A DNA stretch of 53,149 nt from contig UQUX01000001.1 in assembly GCA_900544425.1 (NCBI GenBank), positions 1 to 53,149 of the forward strand. Direction: 5' to 3'. A program made the translations under genes and the position numbers. Below are positions 1 to 8,061 of this stretch, one piece after another. Numbering within the stretch: position 1 is the stretch's first letter; every line of letters begins with the position of its first letter. A model generated the notes under the pieces. That model had not been told where the DNA came from. It saw only the letters and a list, made by a program, of their open reading frames with translations, and did no database searches. The DNA is from an uncultured Collinsella sp. GTDB taxonomy: Bacteria; Actinomycetota; Coriobacteriia; Coriobacteriales; Coriobacteriaceae.

Positions 1-913
1 GGAGCTTCATGATGAAGTGATCCACGAACTCCTGAATCTGCTCCTCGGTGAAGGTGCCGTTGGCAAGGTCGCGCTCAGCGTAGATGTCAATGAACGTGGA
101 GGTACGGCCGATGGACATAGCGGCGCCGTTCTGCTCCTTGACGGCAGCGAGGTAGGCGAAGTACATCCACTGGATGGCCTCCTGCGTGTTGGTAGCAGGG
201 TTGGAAATATCGAAACCATAGGTCTCGGCCATCATCTTGAGCTCGCCGAGGGCGCGGATCTGCTCCTGCAGCTCCTCGCGATCGCGGATGTTGTCGGCGG
301 TCATGACCGTCGGGGTGGAAGCCTTCTGGGCCTCCTTGTCCTTGATCAGGTAGTCGACACCGTACAGGGCGACACGACGGTAGTCGCCGATGATGCGGCC
401 GCGGCCATAGCCATCGGGCAGACCGGTGATGATGTGAGCCGAGCGGCAAGCACGCATCTCGGGGGTGTAAACATCGAAGACGCCGGCGTTGTGGGTCTTG
501 CGCTCGAAGGTGTAGCGCTCGACAACGTTCTCGTCGACCTTATAGCCGTGCTGGCTGGCAGCCTGGCAAGCGATGCGGATACCACCGTTGACGTGCAGCG
601 CGCGCTTGAGCGGCTTGTCGGTCTGGAGGCCAACAATGGTCTCCTTGTCGCGATGGGCGTTATCGATGTAGCCAGCGGGGTGGCTCACGATACCCGTGAC
701 GGTCTTGGTGTCCATATCGAGGACACCACCCTGCTCGCGCTCCTTAAGCAGCAGGTCGAGAACCTCGCCCCACAGCTCCTTGGTACGCTCGGTCGGACCG
801 ACGAGGAACGACTCGTCGCCCTCGTAAGGGGTGTAGTTCTTCTGGATGAAGTCTCGGACGTCAACCTCTCCCGTCCAAATGCCTTCCTTGAAGCCTTCCC
901 ATGCCTCCTGCAT
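1..913 (-). CDS. pflB: Formate C-acetyltransferase (pyruvate formate-lyase), N-terminal part
   Basis: Glycyl-radical enzyme that converts pyruvate and CoA to acetyl-CoA and formate in anaerobic fermentation. The minus-strand frame is open from an ATG at 913 to the window edge, so about 304 N-terminal residues are present; the radical-bearing C-terminus and any neighbouring activase gene lie outside. The protein begins MQEAWEGFKEG and carries the PFL-typical stretches VLDMDTKTVTGIVSHPAGYI and ITGLPDGYGRGRIIGDYRR. An AGGAG box lies about 10 bases before the ATG. The 5' flank, reading back towards marR, holds a 14-bp motif shared with two PTS promoter regions in this window. Family assignment is firm; the gene is cut only by the window end. 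Confidence 0.95.
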   Translation of the reverse strand, partial: MQEAWEGFKEGIWTGEVDVRDFIQKNYTPYEGDESFLVGPTERTKELWGEVLDLLLKEREQGGVLDMDTKTVTGIVSHPAGYIDNAHRDKETIVGLQTDKPLKRALHVNGGIRIACQAASQHGYKVDENVVERYTFERKTHNAGVFDVYTPEMRACRSAHIITGLPDGYGRGRIIGDYRRVALYGVDYLIKDKEAQKASTPTVMTADNIRDREELQEQIRALGELKMMAETYGFDISNPATNTQEAIQWMYFAYLAAVKEQNGAAMSIGRTSTFIDIYAERDLANGTFTEEQIQEFVDHFIMKL

Positions 914-1462
914 TGTGTAACCACGCTCCTAGTTACGTGTAATGCGGCGCTCTCTCACACCGCTGCTTATTGAATTCTTGAATTTTCGGCTTGCACTACC
1001 GGCTTCTTCCGTTCTTCACCACATGTTGGTGCAGGGAAAAACGTTTGTCCACCTTGGAACTGCAACCCAAAACCCAAGATTTCACTCGTTTGAGAAGGAT
1101 AACATAGCGACCCTCTCCATCTGGGCTGTTATATGTTTCTTTTTTTATATCATAAGGGCGTTTTTTACAAACCCGCAGGAAATGCGAGCGTGAACAACTA
1201 CCGTTCACCGATTTGTTTAGTTTTTTCCTTGCCTTTGTACGACGTTCACTCTAGCTGTTATGCCAGCTTTAGCAGGGTAAAGTGCCTCTGAGTGGGCTTT
1301 AGGACGTGCTCAGAGATCTACCCCTAACTTTGCTGATACCGACGGTGTACGGAGGTCGCCTAAAGGTTGTTTTCTAGGCATGTCCCAAAATCTACCGTAT
1401 AGGGTGCGCGTGCGGGGGTATCATCTTTCACCGAAAATAGTTTCTAGTGTTAGGGGTTTTCG
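914..1462. promoter_or_regulatory. Divergent pflB / marR intergenic region
   Basis: A 549-bp stretch without a convincing gene; the short plus-strand frames at 942-1193 and 1380-1742 look non-coding. It contains GTGAAC-N7-GTTCAC at 1190-1208, overlapping the motif CTACCGTTCACCGA at 1198-1211 that recurs at 32047-32060 and 48829-48842. A 7-bp inverted repeat (CTCTGAG/CTCAGAG) lies at 1286-1292 and 1309-1315. A 14-bp hairpin covers the marR start. Promoters for both divergent genes must lie here, but no clear -35/-10 pair was found. Confidence 0.6.
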
Positions 1463-1470
1463 GTGGAAGA
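1424..1470 (+). promoter_or_regulatory. Inverted repeat spanning the marR start codon
   Basis: Arms at 1424-1437 (TCTTTCACCGAAAA) and 1457-1470 (TTTTCGGTGGAAGA) pair over all 14 positions in RNA, including one G-U pair; the loop is 19 bases. The right arm contains the GTG start at 1463-1465, and the weak AGGGG box sits in the loop. It could be an RNA hairpin that limits initiation, or a DNA site for autoregulation, although MarR operators usually have closer half-sites. Confidence 0.6.
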
Positions 1471-1912
1471 TACCGATTTCCGTGAACTTGGGCGTCAGCT
1501 CCTTACCGAGTTCGGCAGCATGCATCAGCGCATTTCGCGTTTTGCGGACAAAGCCCTCGGCGGCGAGATGGCCGTCATGCGCGCCCTCATACTCGCCGGC
1601 GGTTCGCTCACGCCGAGCGAACTCGCTGATCGCGCCTGGGTCTCGAGCGCCCGCATCGCCAATATTCTGCGCGCCCTCGAGGCCAAGGGCTGGGTCGAGC
1701 GCGAGCACTCAAAGACTGACCGTCGTCGCGTACACGTCATAGTGACCGACAAGGGATTCCAGGATCTCGAAATCAAACGTCGGGAATTCGAGGCCCGCAC
1801 CGCGGCTTTCCTCGAGCAGCTCGGCGAAACAGATACCCAAGAGATGGTGCGCCTTCTTAGGCGTGCCAACGAAATTATCGACCGCAATCAAGAAAGGAGA
1901 GATGCCGAGTGA
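1463..1912 (+). CDS. MarR family transcriptional regulator
   Basis: A 149-residue winged-helix protein, the usual MarR length. The DNA-binding part is clear: a helix-turn-helix around LTPSELADRAWVSSARIANI (about residues 50-70), then the wing with the family signature EREHSKTDRRRVHVIVTDKG (about 79-98). The flanking helices would form the dimer interface. The start is a GTG at 1463 with only a weak AGGGG upstream; an in-frame ATG at 1520 would delete the first dimerisation helix and is less likely. The stop overlaps the GTG of the next ABC exporter gene, so it is the first gene of an exporter operon and probably represses it. The effector is unknown, but MarR-ABC exporter operons commonly respond to toxic small molecules. 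Confidence 0.9.
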   Translation: MEDTDFRELGRQLLTEFGSMHQRISRFADKALGGEMAVMRALILAGGSLTPSELADRAWVSSARIANILRALEAKGWVEREHSKTDRRRVHVIVTDKGFQDLEIKRREFEARTAAFLEQLGETDTQEMVRLLRRANEIIDRNQERRDAE

Positions 1913-4278
1913 GGATTCTCAAGCTCTTTAAAAAGCATATCCTGGCACTGTTCGCAGCTATCGTGCTTATCGTAATCAGCTGCAACGCCGATCTGGCGCT
2001 GCCTACCTATATGAGCGACATCGTCGACGTGGGTGTGCAGCAAGGCGGCATCGCCTCGCCCGTACCCGACACCATCCGCGCCGAATCGCTCGACGACCTT
2101 GAACTCTTTATGAGCACCAAGGACGCCAAAGCTGTGGAGGCCGTGTTTAGCAAGGCTGACAAAAATGGCATTCGAACGTATAAGGGTACCGAGGAAGAGC
2201 GTGCCGATGGAGGCAAGATTGCCGACATTATGAGCCTGCCCGAGACTGTCGTTCTTTCGCTCAACCAGGGCATTGACGCCAACTCTATGGGCGACATGAT
2301 GGGTTCGTCCACCGAGGCAAGCGATGGCGGCGCCGCTCAGGCCATGCCCACCCCCGAGCAGATGGCGGCGATGACGCCCGAGCAGCTCGCCGAGATGCAG
2401 CAGAAGGCCGCAGCCGCGCAGAGCATGCAAAAGCAGATCGACGCCGACGGCGGCAAGATCACCATGAAGAGCCTGCGCCTAGGCGTTGAAGGCGGTCTTA
2501 TCGATCAGGGCAAGCTCGTCGAGGGCGCCAACCAAATGGCGGACAAAATGGGCTCCATGTCGGGCTCCATCGTCACCCAGCGCGCCGTGAGCTATGTACA
2601 GGACGAGTACAAGGCACAGGGCATCGACCCCGCCGACGTGCAGAACGCCTACCTGAGCCACATGGCGACCACGATGTTTGGGCTGTGCCTGGTGTCGCTC
2701 GTCGCCACCATTCTGACCGGTGCCGTGGCGTCGCGCACCGCCTGCTCCATCGCCCGCGACCTGCGCCGCGAGACCTTCAACAAGGTTATGCACTTCTCGC
2801 CGGCCGAGGTGGGCAAGTTTAGCCAGGCCTCGCTCATCACCCGCTGCACCAACGATATTCAGCAGATCCAGATGGCCGCAACCCTGTTTATCCGCATGTG
2901 CCTGATGGCTCCCGTCATGGGCATCGTCGCCGTCATGCGCGTCCTGGCCAACCACACCGGCCTGGAGTGGACCATCGCCGTGGCCATCATCGCGGTCTCG
3001 GCCGTCGTCGGCGTGCTCATGGGCCTCACCATGCCCAAGTTCAAGAAGATGCAGAGCTTCGTGGACCGCGTGAACCTTACCGCCCGCGAGCTACTCGACG
3101 GCCTTATGCCCATCCGCTCGTTCAACCGCGAGGAGCATGAGCTCGAGCGTTTTGACAAGGCGTCGCTCGACCTGATGACCACGCAGCTCTACACCAACCG
3201 CGCCATGAGCTTTATGATGCCGCTCATGATGCTCGTCATGAACTGCATCACCGTGCTTATCGTCTGGTTTGGCGCGCAGGGCGTGTCCGACGGCGTGATG
3301 CAGGTCGGCAACATGATGGCGTTTATCTCCTACACCATGCAGATCGTCATGGCGTTTATGATCCTCACCATGGTTTCGGTCATCCTGCCCCGCGCCGAGG
3401 TCGCCGCCGAACGCGTGGAAGAGGTCATCACCTGCCCCACGAGCATCAACGACCCCGCCTCGCCCAAACTGCCCGCTGCCAGCTCGCCGCGCGGCGAGCT
3501 CACCTTCCGCGACGTGAGCTTCCAGTATCCCGATGCCCGCGCCGACGTCATCAGCGGCGTGAACTTCACCACGCATGCCGGTCAGATGCTCGGCATTATT
3601 GGCTCCACGGGCTCGGGCAAGTCCACGCTCGTGCAGCTGATTCCGCGCCTGTACGACGTCACGGGCGGCAGCATTTCGCTCGACGGCATCGATGTGCGCG
3701 ACATGACCCTTTCCGAGCTGCGCCGCCGCATCGGTTATATTCCGCAGCAGGGTCGCCTGTTCTCGGGCACCGTCGAGAGCAACCTTAAGTTTGCCGGCGA
3801 CATGGTGAGCGACGAGGACATGTACCGGGCGGCACGCATCGCCCAGGCCGAGGACTTTATCGCCGAGCGCGAGGGCGGCTACGACTCCCCCATCAGCCAG
3901 GGTGGCTCCAATGTTTCGGGCGGTCAGCGACAGCGTCTGGCCATCGCCCGCGCCCTGGCCAAGAAGCCCGAGGTCGTGGTGTTCGATGATTCGTTTAGCG
4001 CGCTTGACTACAAGACCGACGCGCGCCTGCGCGAGGAGCTGGCCAAAAACGTCACCGACGCCGCGCTCGCGGTCGTGGCACAACGCATCGCGACCATCAT
4101 GCACGCCGACCAGATCATTGTACTCGACGACGGTCACGTAGTGGGCACCGGCACGCACGAGGAGCTACTGCGCAGCTGCCCGGCGTACCTGGAAATCGCA
4201 CAGTCGCAGCTTTCCGCCGAGGAGCTGGGGCTTACCCAAGAAGAAATTGCAACCGTTACGGAAGGAGGCGAGCGCTAA
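1909..4278 (+). CDS. ABC exporter half-transporter, degenerate-site subunit
   Basis: A 789-residue fusion of a six-helix membrane domain and an ATPase, one half of a heterodimeric multidrug-type exporter. Walker A is GSTGSGKS (565-572), the signature is VSGGQ (about 669-673) and Walker B ends F-D-D-S: Asp694 replaces the catalytic Glu. This pattern is known from heterodimeric exporters such as TM287/288 and BmrCD, where one ATP site is inactive. The protein is about 170-200 residues longer than usual because of a large outside loop between the first two membrane helices (roughly residues 36-245), rich in Met, Gln and Ala with a TPEQMA/TPEQLA repeat. The GTG start overlaps the marR stop (GTGA), with AAGGAGA at 1891-1897. 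The stop overlaps the next ATG (TAATG). Confidence 0.92.
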   Translation: MRILKLFKKHILALFAAIVLIVISCNADLALPTYMSDIVDVGVQQGGIASPVPDTIRAESLDDLELFMSTKDAKAVEAVFSKADKNGIRTYKGTEEERADGGKIADIMSLPETVVLSLNQGIDANSMGDMMGSSTEASDGGAAQAMPTPEQMAAMTPEQLAEMQQKAAAAQSMQKQIDADGGKITMKSLRLGVEGGLIDQGKLVEGANQMADKMGSMSGSIVTQRAVSYVQDEYKAQGIDPADVQNAYLSHMATTMFGLCLVSLVATILTGAVASRTACSIARDLRRETFNKVMHFSPAEVGKFSQASLITRCTNDIQQIQMAATLFIRMCLMAPVMGIVAVMRVLANHTGLEWTIAVAIIAVSAVVGVLMGLTMPKFKKMQSFVDRVNLTARELLDGLMPIRSFNREEHELERFDKASLDLMTTQLYTNRAMSFMMPLMMLVMNCITVLIVWFGAQGVSDGVMQVGNMMAFISYTMQIVMAFMILTMVSVILPRAEVAAERVEEVITCPTSINDPASPKLPAASSPRGELTFRDVSFQYPDARADVISGVNFTTHAGQMLGIIGSTGSGKSTLVQLIPRLYDVTGGSISLDGIDVRDMTLSELRRRIGYIPQQGRLFSGTVESNLKFAGDMVSDEDMYRAARIAQAEDFIAEREGGYDSPISQGGSNVSGGQRQRLAIARALAKKPEVVVFDDSFSALDYKTDARLREELAKNVTDAALAVVAQRIATIMHADQIIVLDDGHVVGTGTHEELLRSCPAYLEIAQSQLSAEELGLTQEEIATVTEGGER

Positions 4279-6134
4279 TGGCAGACGAGACCAAGACCCA
4301 AATTCCCAAGCCCACCCGTCAGCGTGGACCCATGGGCCGCATGGGCGGCATGCGTCGCAGCGAAAAGGCCAAGGACTTTAAGGGCACCATGAGGCAGCTG
4401 CTCGGCTATATTGGCCAGCACAAGATTGCCGTGTTTGCCGCCGTCGCCTTTGCCGTGTGCTCGGTCATCTTTAACATTGTGGGGCCCAAGGTGCTCGGCC
4501 AGGTTACGACCAAGCTGTTCGAAGGCCTGGTCGCCAAGGTCAACGGCACCGGCGACGTTGACTTTGACTGGATCGCCAAGACGCTCGGCTTTTTGCTCTG
4601 CCTGTATCTGGCGAGCTCTGTCTGCAGCCTGGTCCAGGGCTGGCTCATGACCGGCGTCACGCAAAAGATCTGCTACCGCATGCGCAAGGAAATCGCCGCC
4701 AAGATTGCCGTCGTACCGATGAGTTACTTCAACGGCCACAGCAAGGGAGACGTACTCAGCCGCATCACCAACGACGTCGATACGCTGGGTCAGTCGCTCA
4801 ACCAGAGCGTGACGCAGCTCATCACGTCGGTGACGCAGATTATCGGCGTGCTCGTCATGATGCTGTCGATCAGCCTGCCGCTCACCGGCGTCACCGTGCT
4901 CACGCTGCCGGCAGCCGCAATTATCTTGATGGTGATGATTCACTTCTCGCAGCCGTACTTCCGCGAGCAGCAGCAGGTCCTGGGCGCCGTCAACGGCATT
5001 ATCGAGGAGGACTTTGCCGGTCAAAACGTCATTCAGGTGTTCGACCGCGCCGAGGCCTCAATCGAGGAGTTCGACCGTCAAAACGACCGCCTGTTTATTA
5101 GTGGCTGGCGTTCGCAGTTCCTGTCGGGCCTGATGATGCCGCTTATGAGCCTGGTGGGCAACATGGGTTACGTGGGCGTTGTCGTGGTGGGCGCGCAGCT
5201 CGCGCTGACCGGCAATGCCACGCCCGGCGACATCCAGAGCTTTATCCAGTACGTGCGCAACTTTACGCAACCCGTGCAGCAGCTGGGCAACGTGAGCAAC
5301 ACGATGCAGTCGATGGCCGCCGCCACCGAGCGCGTGTTTGAGTTCCTGGCCGCGCCCGAGGAGGAACAGAAAGCTGACGCGCAGATTCCCGAGAAGCGCC
5401 CCGGCCACGTGGAGTTTGACCACGTCAAGTTTGGCTACACGCCCGACAAGACCATCATCCACGACTTTAGCTGCGAGGCGCAGCCCGGCCAGACCATCGC
5501 CATCGTCGGCCCCACCGGCGCCGGCAAGACCACGCTCATTAAGCTGCTGCAGCGCTTCTACGACGTGGACGGCGGTTCGCTGCGCGTCGAGGGCGTCGAC
5601 GTGCGCGACTGGGACCGCGCGGCGCTGCGCGGCGAGTTTGCCATGGTGCTGCAGGACACCTGGCTGTTTAACGGCACCATCCGCGAGAACATCCGCTACG
5701 GACGCCCCGATGCGACCGACGCCGAGGTCGAGGCCGCCGCACGCGCCGCACGCTGCGACCACTTTATCCATACGCTCGCCGGCGGTTACGACTTTATGAT
5801 CAACGAGGAGGGCACTAACCTCTCACAGGGCCAGCGCCAGCTCGTGACCATCGCCCGCGCCATTTTGGCCGACCGCCCGGCACTGATTCTGGACGAGGCG
5901 ACTTCCAACGTCGATACCCGCACCGAGGAGCTTATTCAGCGCGCCATGGATGCGCTGATGCAGGGCCGTACCAGCTTTGTCATCGCACACCGCCTGTCCA
6001 CGATCCGCAACGCCGACGTGATCTTGGTGATTCGCGACGGCGATATCGTCGAGAAGGGCACGCACGACGAGTTGCTCGCCCAGGGCGGCTTCTACGCCGA
6101 TCTGTACAACTCGCAGTTCGACGAGGCGGCGTAA
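4278..6134 (+). CDS. ABC exporter half-transporter, catalytic-site subunit
   Basis: A 618-residue partner of the preceding gene: six membrane helices (about 50-340) followed by an ATPase with Walker A GPTGAGKT (411-418), signature LSQGQ (515-519) and Walker B LILDEATSNVD with catalytic Glu540. The LSQGQ signature is the non-consensus form found in the subunit that provides the active Walker B in asymmetric exporters, complementing the Asp694 of the first subunit. The N-terminus has a Gly/Met/Arg-rich cytoplasmic tail of about 40 residues. Its start overlaps the previous stop by one base, so translation is probably coupled. A strong terminator follows. Confidence 0.93.
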   Translation: MADETKTQIPKPTRQRGPMGRMGGMRRSEKAKDFKGTMRQLLGYIGQHKIAVFAAVAFAVCSVIFNIVGPKVLGQVTTKLFEGLVAKVNGTGDVDFDWIAKTLGFLLCLYLASSVCSLVQGWLMTGVTQKICYRMRKEIAAKIAVVPMSYFNGHSKGDVLSRITNDVDTLGQSLNQSVTQLITSVTQIIGVLVMMLSISLPLTGVTVLTLPAAAIILMVMIHFSQPYFREQQQVLGAVNGIIEEDFAGQNVIQVFDRAEASIEEFDRQNDRLFISGWRSQFLSGLMMPLMSLVGNMGYVGVVVVGAQLALTGNATPGDIQSFIQYVRNFTQPVQQLGNVSNTMQSMAAATERVFEFLAAPEEEQKADAQIPEKRPGHVEFDHVKFGYTPDKTIIHDFSCEAQPGQTIAIVGPTGAGKTTLIKLLQRFYDVDGGSLRVEGVDVRDWDRAALRGEFAMVLQDTWLFNGTIRENIRYGRPDATDAEVEAAARAARCDHFIHTLAGGYDFMINEEGTNLSQGQRQLVTIARAILADRPALILDEATSNVDTRTEELIQRAMDALMQGRTSFVIAHRLSTIRNADVILVIRDGDIVEKGTHDELLAQGGFYADLYNSQFDEAA

Positions 6135-6165
6135 ATTCTGCCGCGGGGAACGAATAACGCCCGAG

Positions 6166-6201
6166 AACGGGGGCGCAGGACAACCTGCGCCCCCGTTTTT
6201 T
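6166..6201 (+). terminator. Rho-independent terminator of the marR-ABC operon
   Basis: Perfect 14-bp stem (6166-6179 with 6184-6197), ACAA loop, then a T run to 6201. It lies 31 bases after the second exporter gene. Confidence 0.9.
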
Positions 6202-6260
6202 CGTCCACGGCACTCGAATTAGCTCTCTTGGGGCCCGATTGACAGCCCCTTCCGGACCCT

Positions 6261-6490
6261 GTGGCCAAAAAAGGTCAAATATGAGTACTGTTACATTTTT
6301 AGTAGCAGCCAAAACCGCCTCAAATGACCTCTTTGCGGCTTCTATACGCCTTCAAATTAATCAAAACGCCCGTTAGCATGCTTCTGTGTGCCAACGTTAA
6401 TGAACATATTTGCTGTTGTGCCTACTATCTTGTAAGCTCGATATGAGACTACGCCAGCAACAGTACTCATATTTGCCATTTTTTGCCCAC
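6261..6490. repeat. Intergenic element with 34-bp inverted ends
   Basis: Arms at 6261-6294 and 6457-6490 are inverted copies matching at 30 of 34 positions, including a perfect 17-bp core (CAAATATGAGTACTGTT at 6276-6292, its complement at 6459-6475). The 162 bp between is AT-richer than the surroundings and shows no credible gene. It looks like a small non-autonomous element or dispersed palindrome rather than a terminator. No target-site duplication was recognised. Confidence 0.6.
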
Positions 6491-6629
6491 GGGGTATGCC
6501 GCAGAAGATCCAACTTGCTCCAGCGTGCCGTACGCCGACCCCCTCTTCCGGCGAGTGCCGACATTTTCCCAGATAAAACCGACCAAAATAAACCTGTCCC
6601 TTTTTGGTAGGTTTCGGGGTGACAAGGGC

Positions 6630-6658
6630 TTGCACTTTAGCGTGCGACAGCGGATAAT
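6630..6658 (+). promoter_or_regulatory. Sigma-70 type promoter of the DAHP synthase gene
   Basis: TTGCAC (6630-6635) and GATAAT (6653-6658) with a 17-bp spacer, close to the vegetative consensus. The start codon follows 54 bases downstream with AGGAGG at 6702-6707. Confidence 0.75.
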
Positions 6659-6712
6659 GCCGAGCATTCGACAATACGCTTATTGCTCTTTCTATAGATT
6701 GAGGAGGCCCCT

Positions 6713-7744
6713 ATGGCCATGGAATTCAAACGCAAGTTGCCGATCCCCATGGAGATCCGCGAGGAAATGCCGCTTTCTGCCGAGCTTACCGCCAAAAAGC
6801 AGGCATTTGACGCCGAGGTCGCCAAAGTCTTTACCGGCGAGGACGCACGCAAGGTGCTTATCATCGGCCCGTGCTCTGCCGACCGCGAGGATTCGGTGCT
6901 TGAGTACATGAACCGACTGGCCAAGACCGCCGAGGAGGTCAAGGACAAGCTCATCATCATTCCGCGCGTCTACACCAACAAGCCGCGCACCAAGGGCACC
7001 GGCTACAAGGGCCTGCTGCACAACCCCAACCCCGAGGCTCCCGACGATCTGCTCGAGGGCGTCAAGGCCATCCGCCATATGCACCTGCGCGTTATTGAGG
7101 AAACGGGCTTCTTCACCGCCGACGAGATGCTCTATCCGTCCAACTACCAGTACCTCGTTGACCTGCTGAGCTATGTTGCCGTGGGCGCACGCTCGGTCGA
7201 GAACCAGGAGCATCGCCTGGTGTCGAGCGGCATTTCGGTACCCGTCGGCATGAAGAATCCCACTGCCGGCTCTACCACCGTTATGCTCAACTCCATTTAC
7301 GCCGCGCAGGCGCACCAGAGCTTCATCTTCCGCAACTGGGAGGTCGAGTGCGACGGCAATCCGCTCGCACACGCCGTTATGCGTGGCTACATCGGTCTCG
7401 ATGGGCGCACCTACCCCAACTACCACTACGAACACCTGGAACGCCTGGCCGAACGCTATACCGAGCATGCCGGCTATGCCAATCCGGCAGCGGTCATCGA
7501 CTGCAACCACGACAACTCGGGCAAGCGTCCGCTGGAGCAGTATCGCATTTGCAAGGAGGTGCTCGACAGCTGCCGCCGCAACGAGTCCATCTCCAAGCTG
7601 GTCAAGGGCTTTATGATCGAGTCCTACCTGGAGGACGGCAACCAGCCGGTCGACGGCGGTGTCTTTGGCAAGTCGATCACCGATCCGTGCCTGGGCTGGG
7701 AAAAGACCGACTACCTCATCCACGAGATCGCGGAACGTATTTAG
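6713..7744 (+). CDS. aroF: 3-deoxy-7-phosphoheptulonate synthase (DAHP synthase, class I)
   Basis: First step of the shikimate pathway: phosphoenolpyruvate plus erythrose 4-phosphate gives DAHP for aromatic amino acids. The 343-residue length fits the AroF/AroG/AroH type. Signatures: IIGPCSADR (about 44-52), PRTKGTGYKG for PEP binding (about 90-99), the metal-site motif DCNHDNSGK (about 263-271) and SITDPCLGW near the C-terminus. Start ATG 6713 follows AGGAGG closely; a second in-frame ATG at 6719 is possible. The gene stands alone, with its own promoter. Its TAG stop shares its last base with the first hairpin of a large structured repeat (7744-7890), so the element directly abuts the coding sequence. 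Which isoenzyme (feedback by Phe, Tyr or Trp) cannot be told from sequence alone. Confidence 0.93.
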   Translation: MAMEFKRKLPIPMEIREEMPLSAELTAKKQAFDAEVAKVFTGEDARKVLIIGPCSADREDSVLEYMNRLAKTAEEVKDKLIIIPRVYTNKPRTKGTGYKGLLHNPNPEAPDDLLEGVKAIRHMHLRVIEETGFFTADEMLYPSNYQYLVDLLSYVAVGARSVENQEHRLVSSGISVPVGMKNPTAGSTTVMLNSIYAAQAHQSFIFRNWEVECDGNPLAHAVMRGYIGLDGRTYPNYHYEHLERLAERYTEHAGYANPAAVIDCNHDNSGKRPLEQYRICKEVLDSCRRNESISKLVKGFMIESYLEDGNQPVDGGVFGKSITDPCLGWEKTDYLIHEIAERI

Positions 7745-7890
7745 TTACGCGGTTTTACCAAACCGCGTAACGGCTCGACGCTGCAAACCCGCCAGAACGG
7801 CAATCTGCCTTTCAGCTTCGACGGCATGACCAAAAGGTCAATGCCGCCTCGCTTCAAGGCACCTTGCTCGCTCTGGCGGGTTTTCGCTGA
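7744..7890 (+). repeat. Structured intergenic element, copy 1
   Basis: First of three copies of a roughly 147-bp element. P1 is a perfect hairpin at 7744-7771 (GTTACGCGGTTT with its complement, loop TACC). P2 pairs 7786-7796 (AACCCGCCAGA) with 7872-7882. P3 pairs 7806-7811 (TGCCTT) with 7856-7861. P4 pairs 7823-7831 with 7836-7845 around an AAAA loop. Linkers GGCTCGACGCTGCA, GGCAATC, CCTTGCTC and TTCGCTG are identical in the other copies while stem sequences differ with pairing kept. Confidence 0.8.
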
Positions 7891-8061
7891 CGTTTTTCGA
7901 CCTGCATCGTTGCCAGAGTTGGCACCAATGACTAATGCGGTAGCAAGCTACGTCGGTCCGATTGATCGGCTGGGTTTTCGAGGTGCCCCAGGTCGCCGCG
8001 AAAGAGGAGCGAAGCGTACTTTGATGAACGGCAAGGTGCCGTGCCTCGGGAAGACAAACAG
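7891..8061. other. Non-coding stretch with a fragment of the structured element
   Basis: Between copy 1 and the end of the agmatine deiminase gene. On the minus strand, 7997-8023 resembles the 3' half of copy 2 (CAAAGTACGCTTC then CTCCTCTTTC), suggesting a decayed second copy in opposite orientation. No gene or clear terminator seen. Confidence 0.45.

Noticed and set aside
17..973. Long plus-strand frame opposite pflB
   Set aside because: Antisense shadow of a GC-rich gene; the minus strand gives a clear pyruvate formate-lyase. The same applies to long frames opposite the ABC, PTS, GH1 and GalM genes.
942..1193. Plus-strand 83-codon frame between pflB and marR
   Set aside because: No ribosome-binding site, overlaps the pflB promoter region and motif, and the predicted protein has no recognisable pattern.
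6357..6674. Minus-strand 105-codon frame upstream of aroF
   Set aside because: Runs across the inverted-repeat element and the aroF promoter; no ribosome-binding site and no protein-like pattern.
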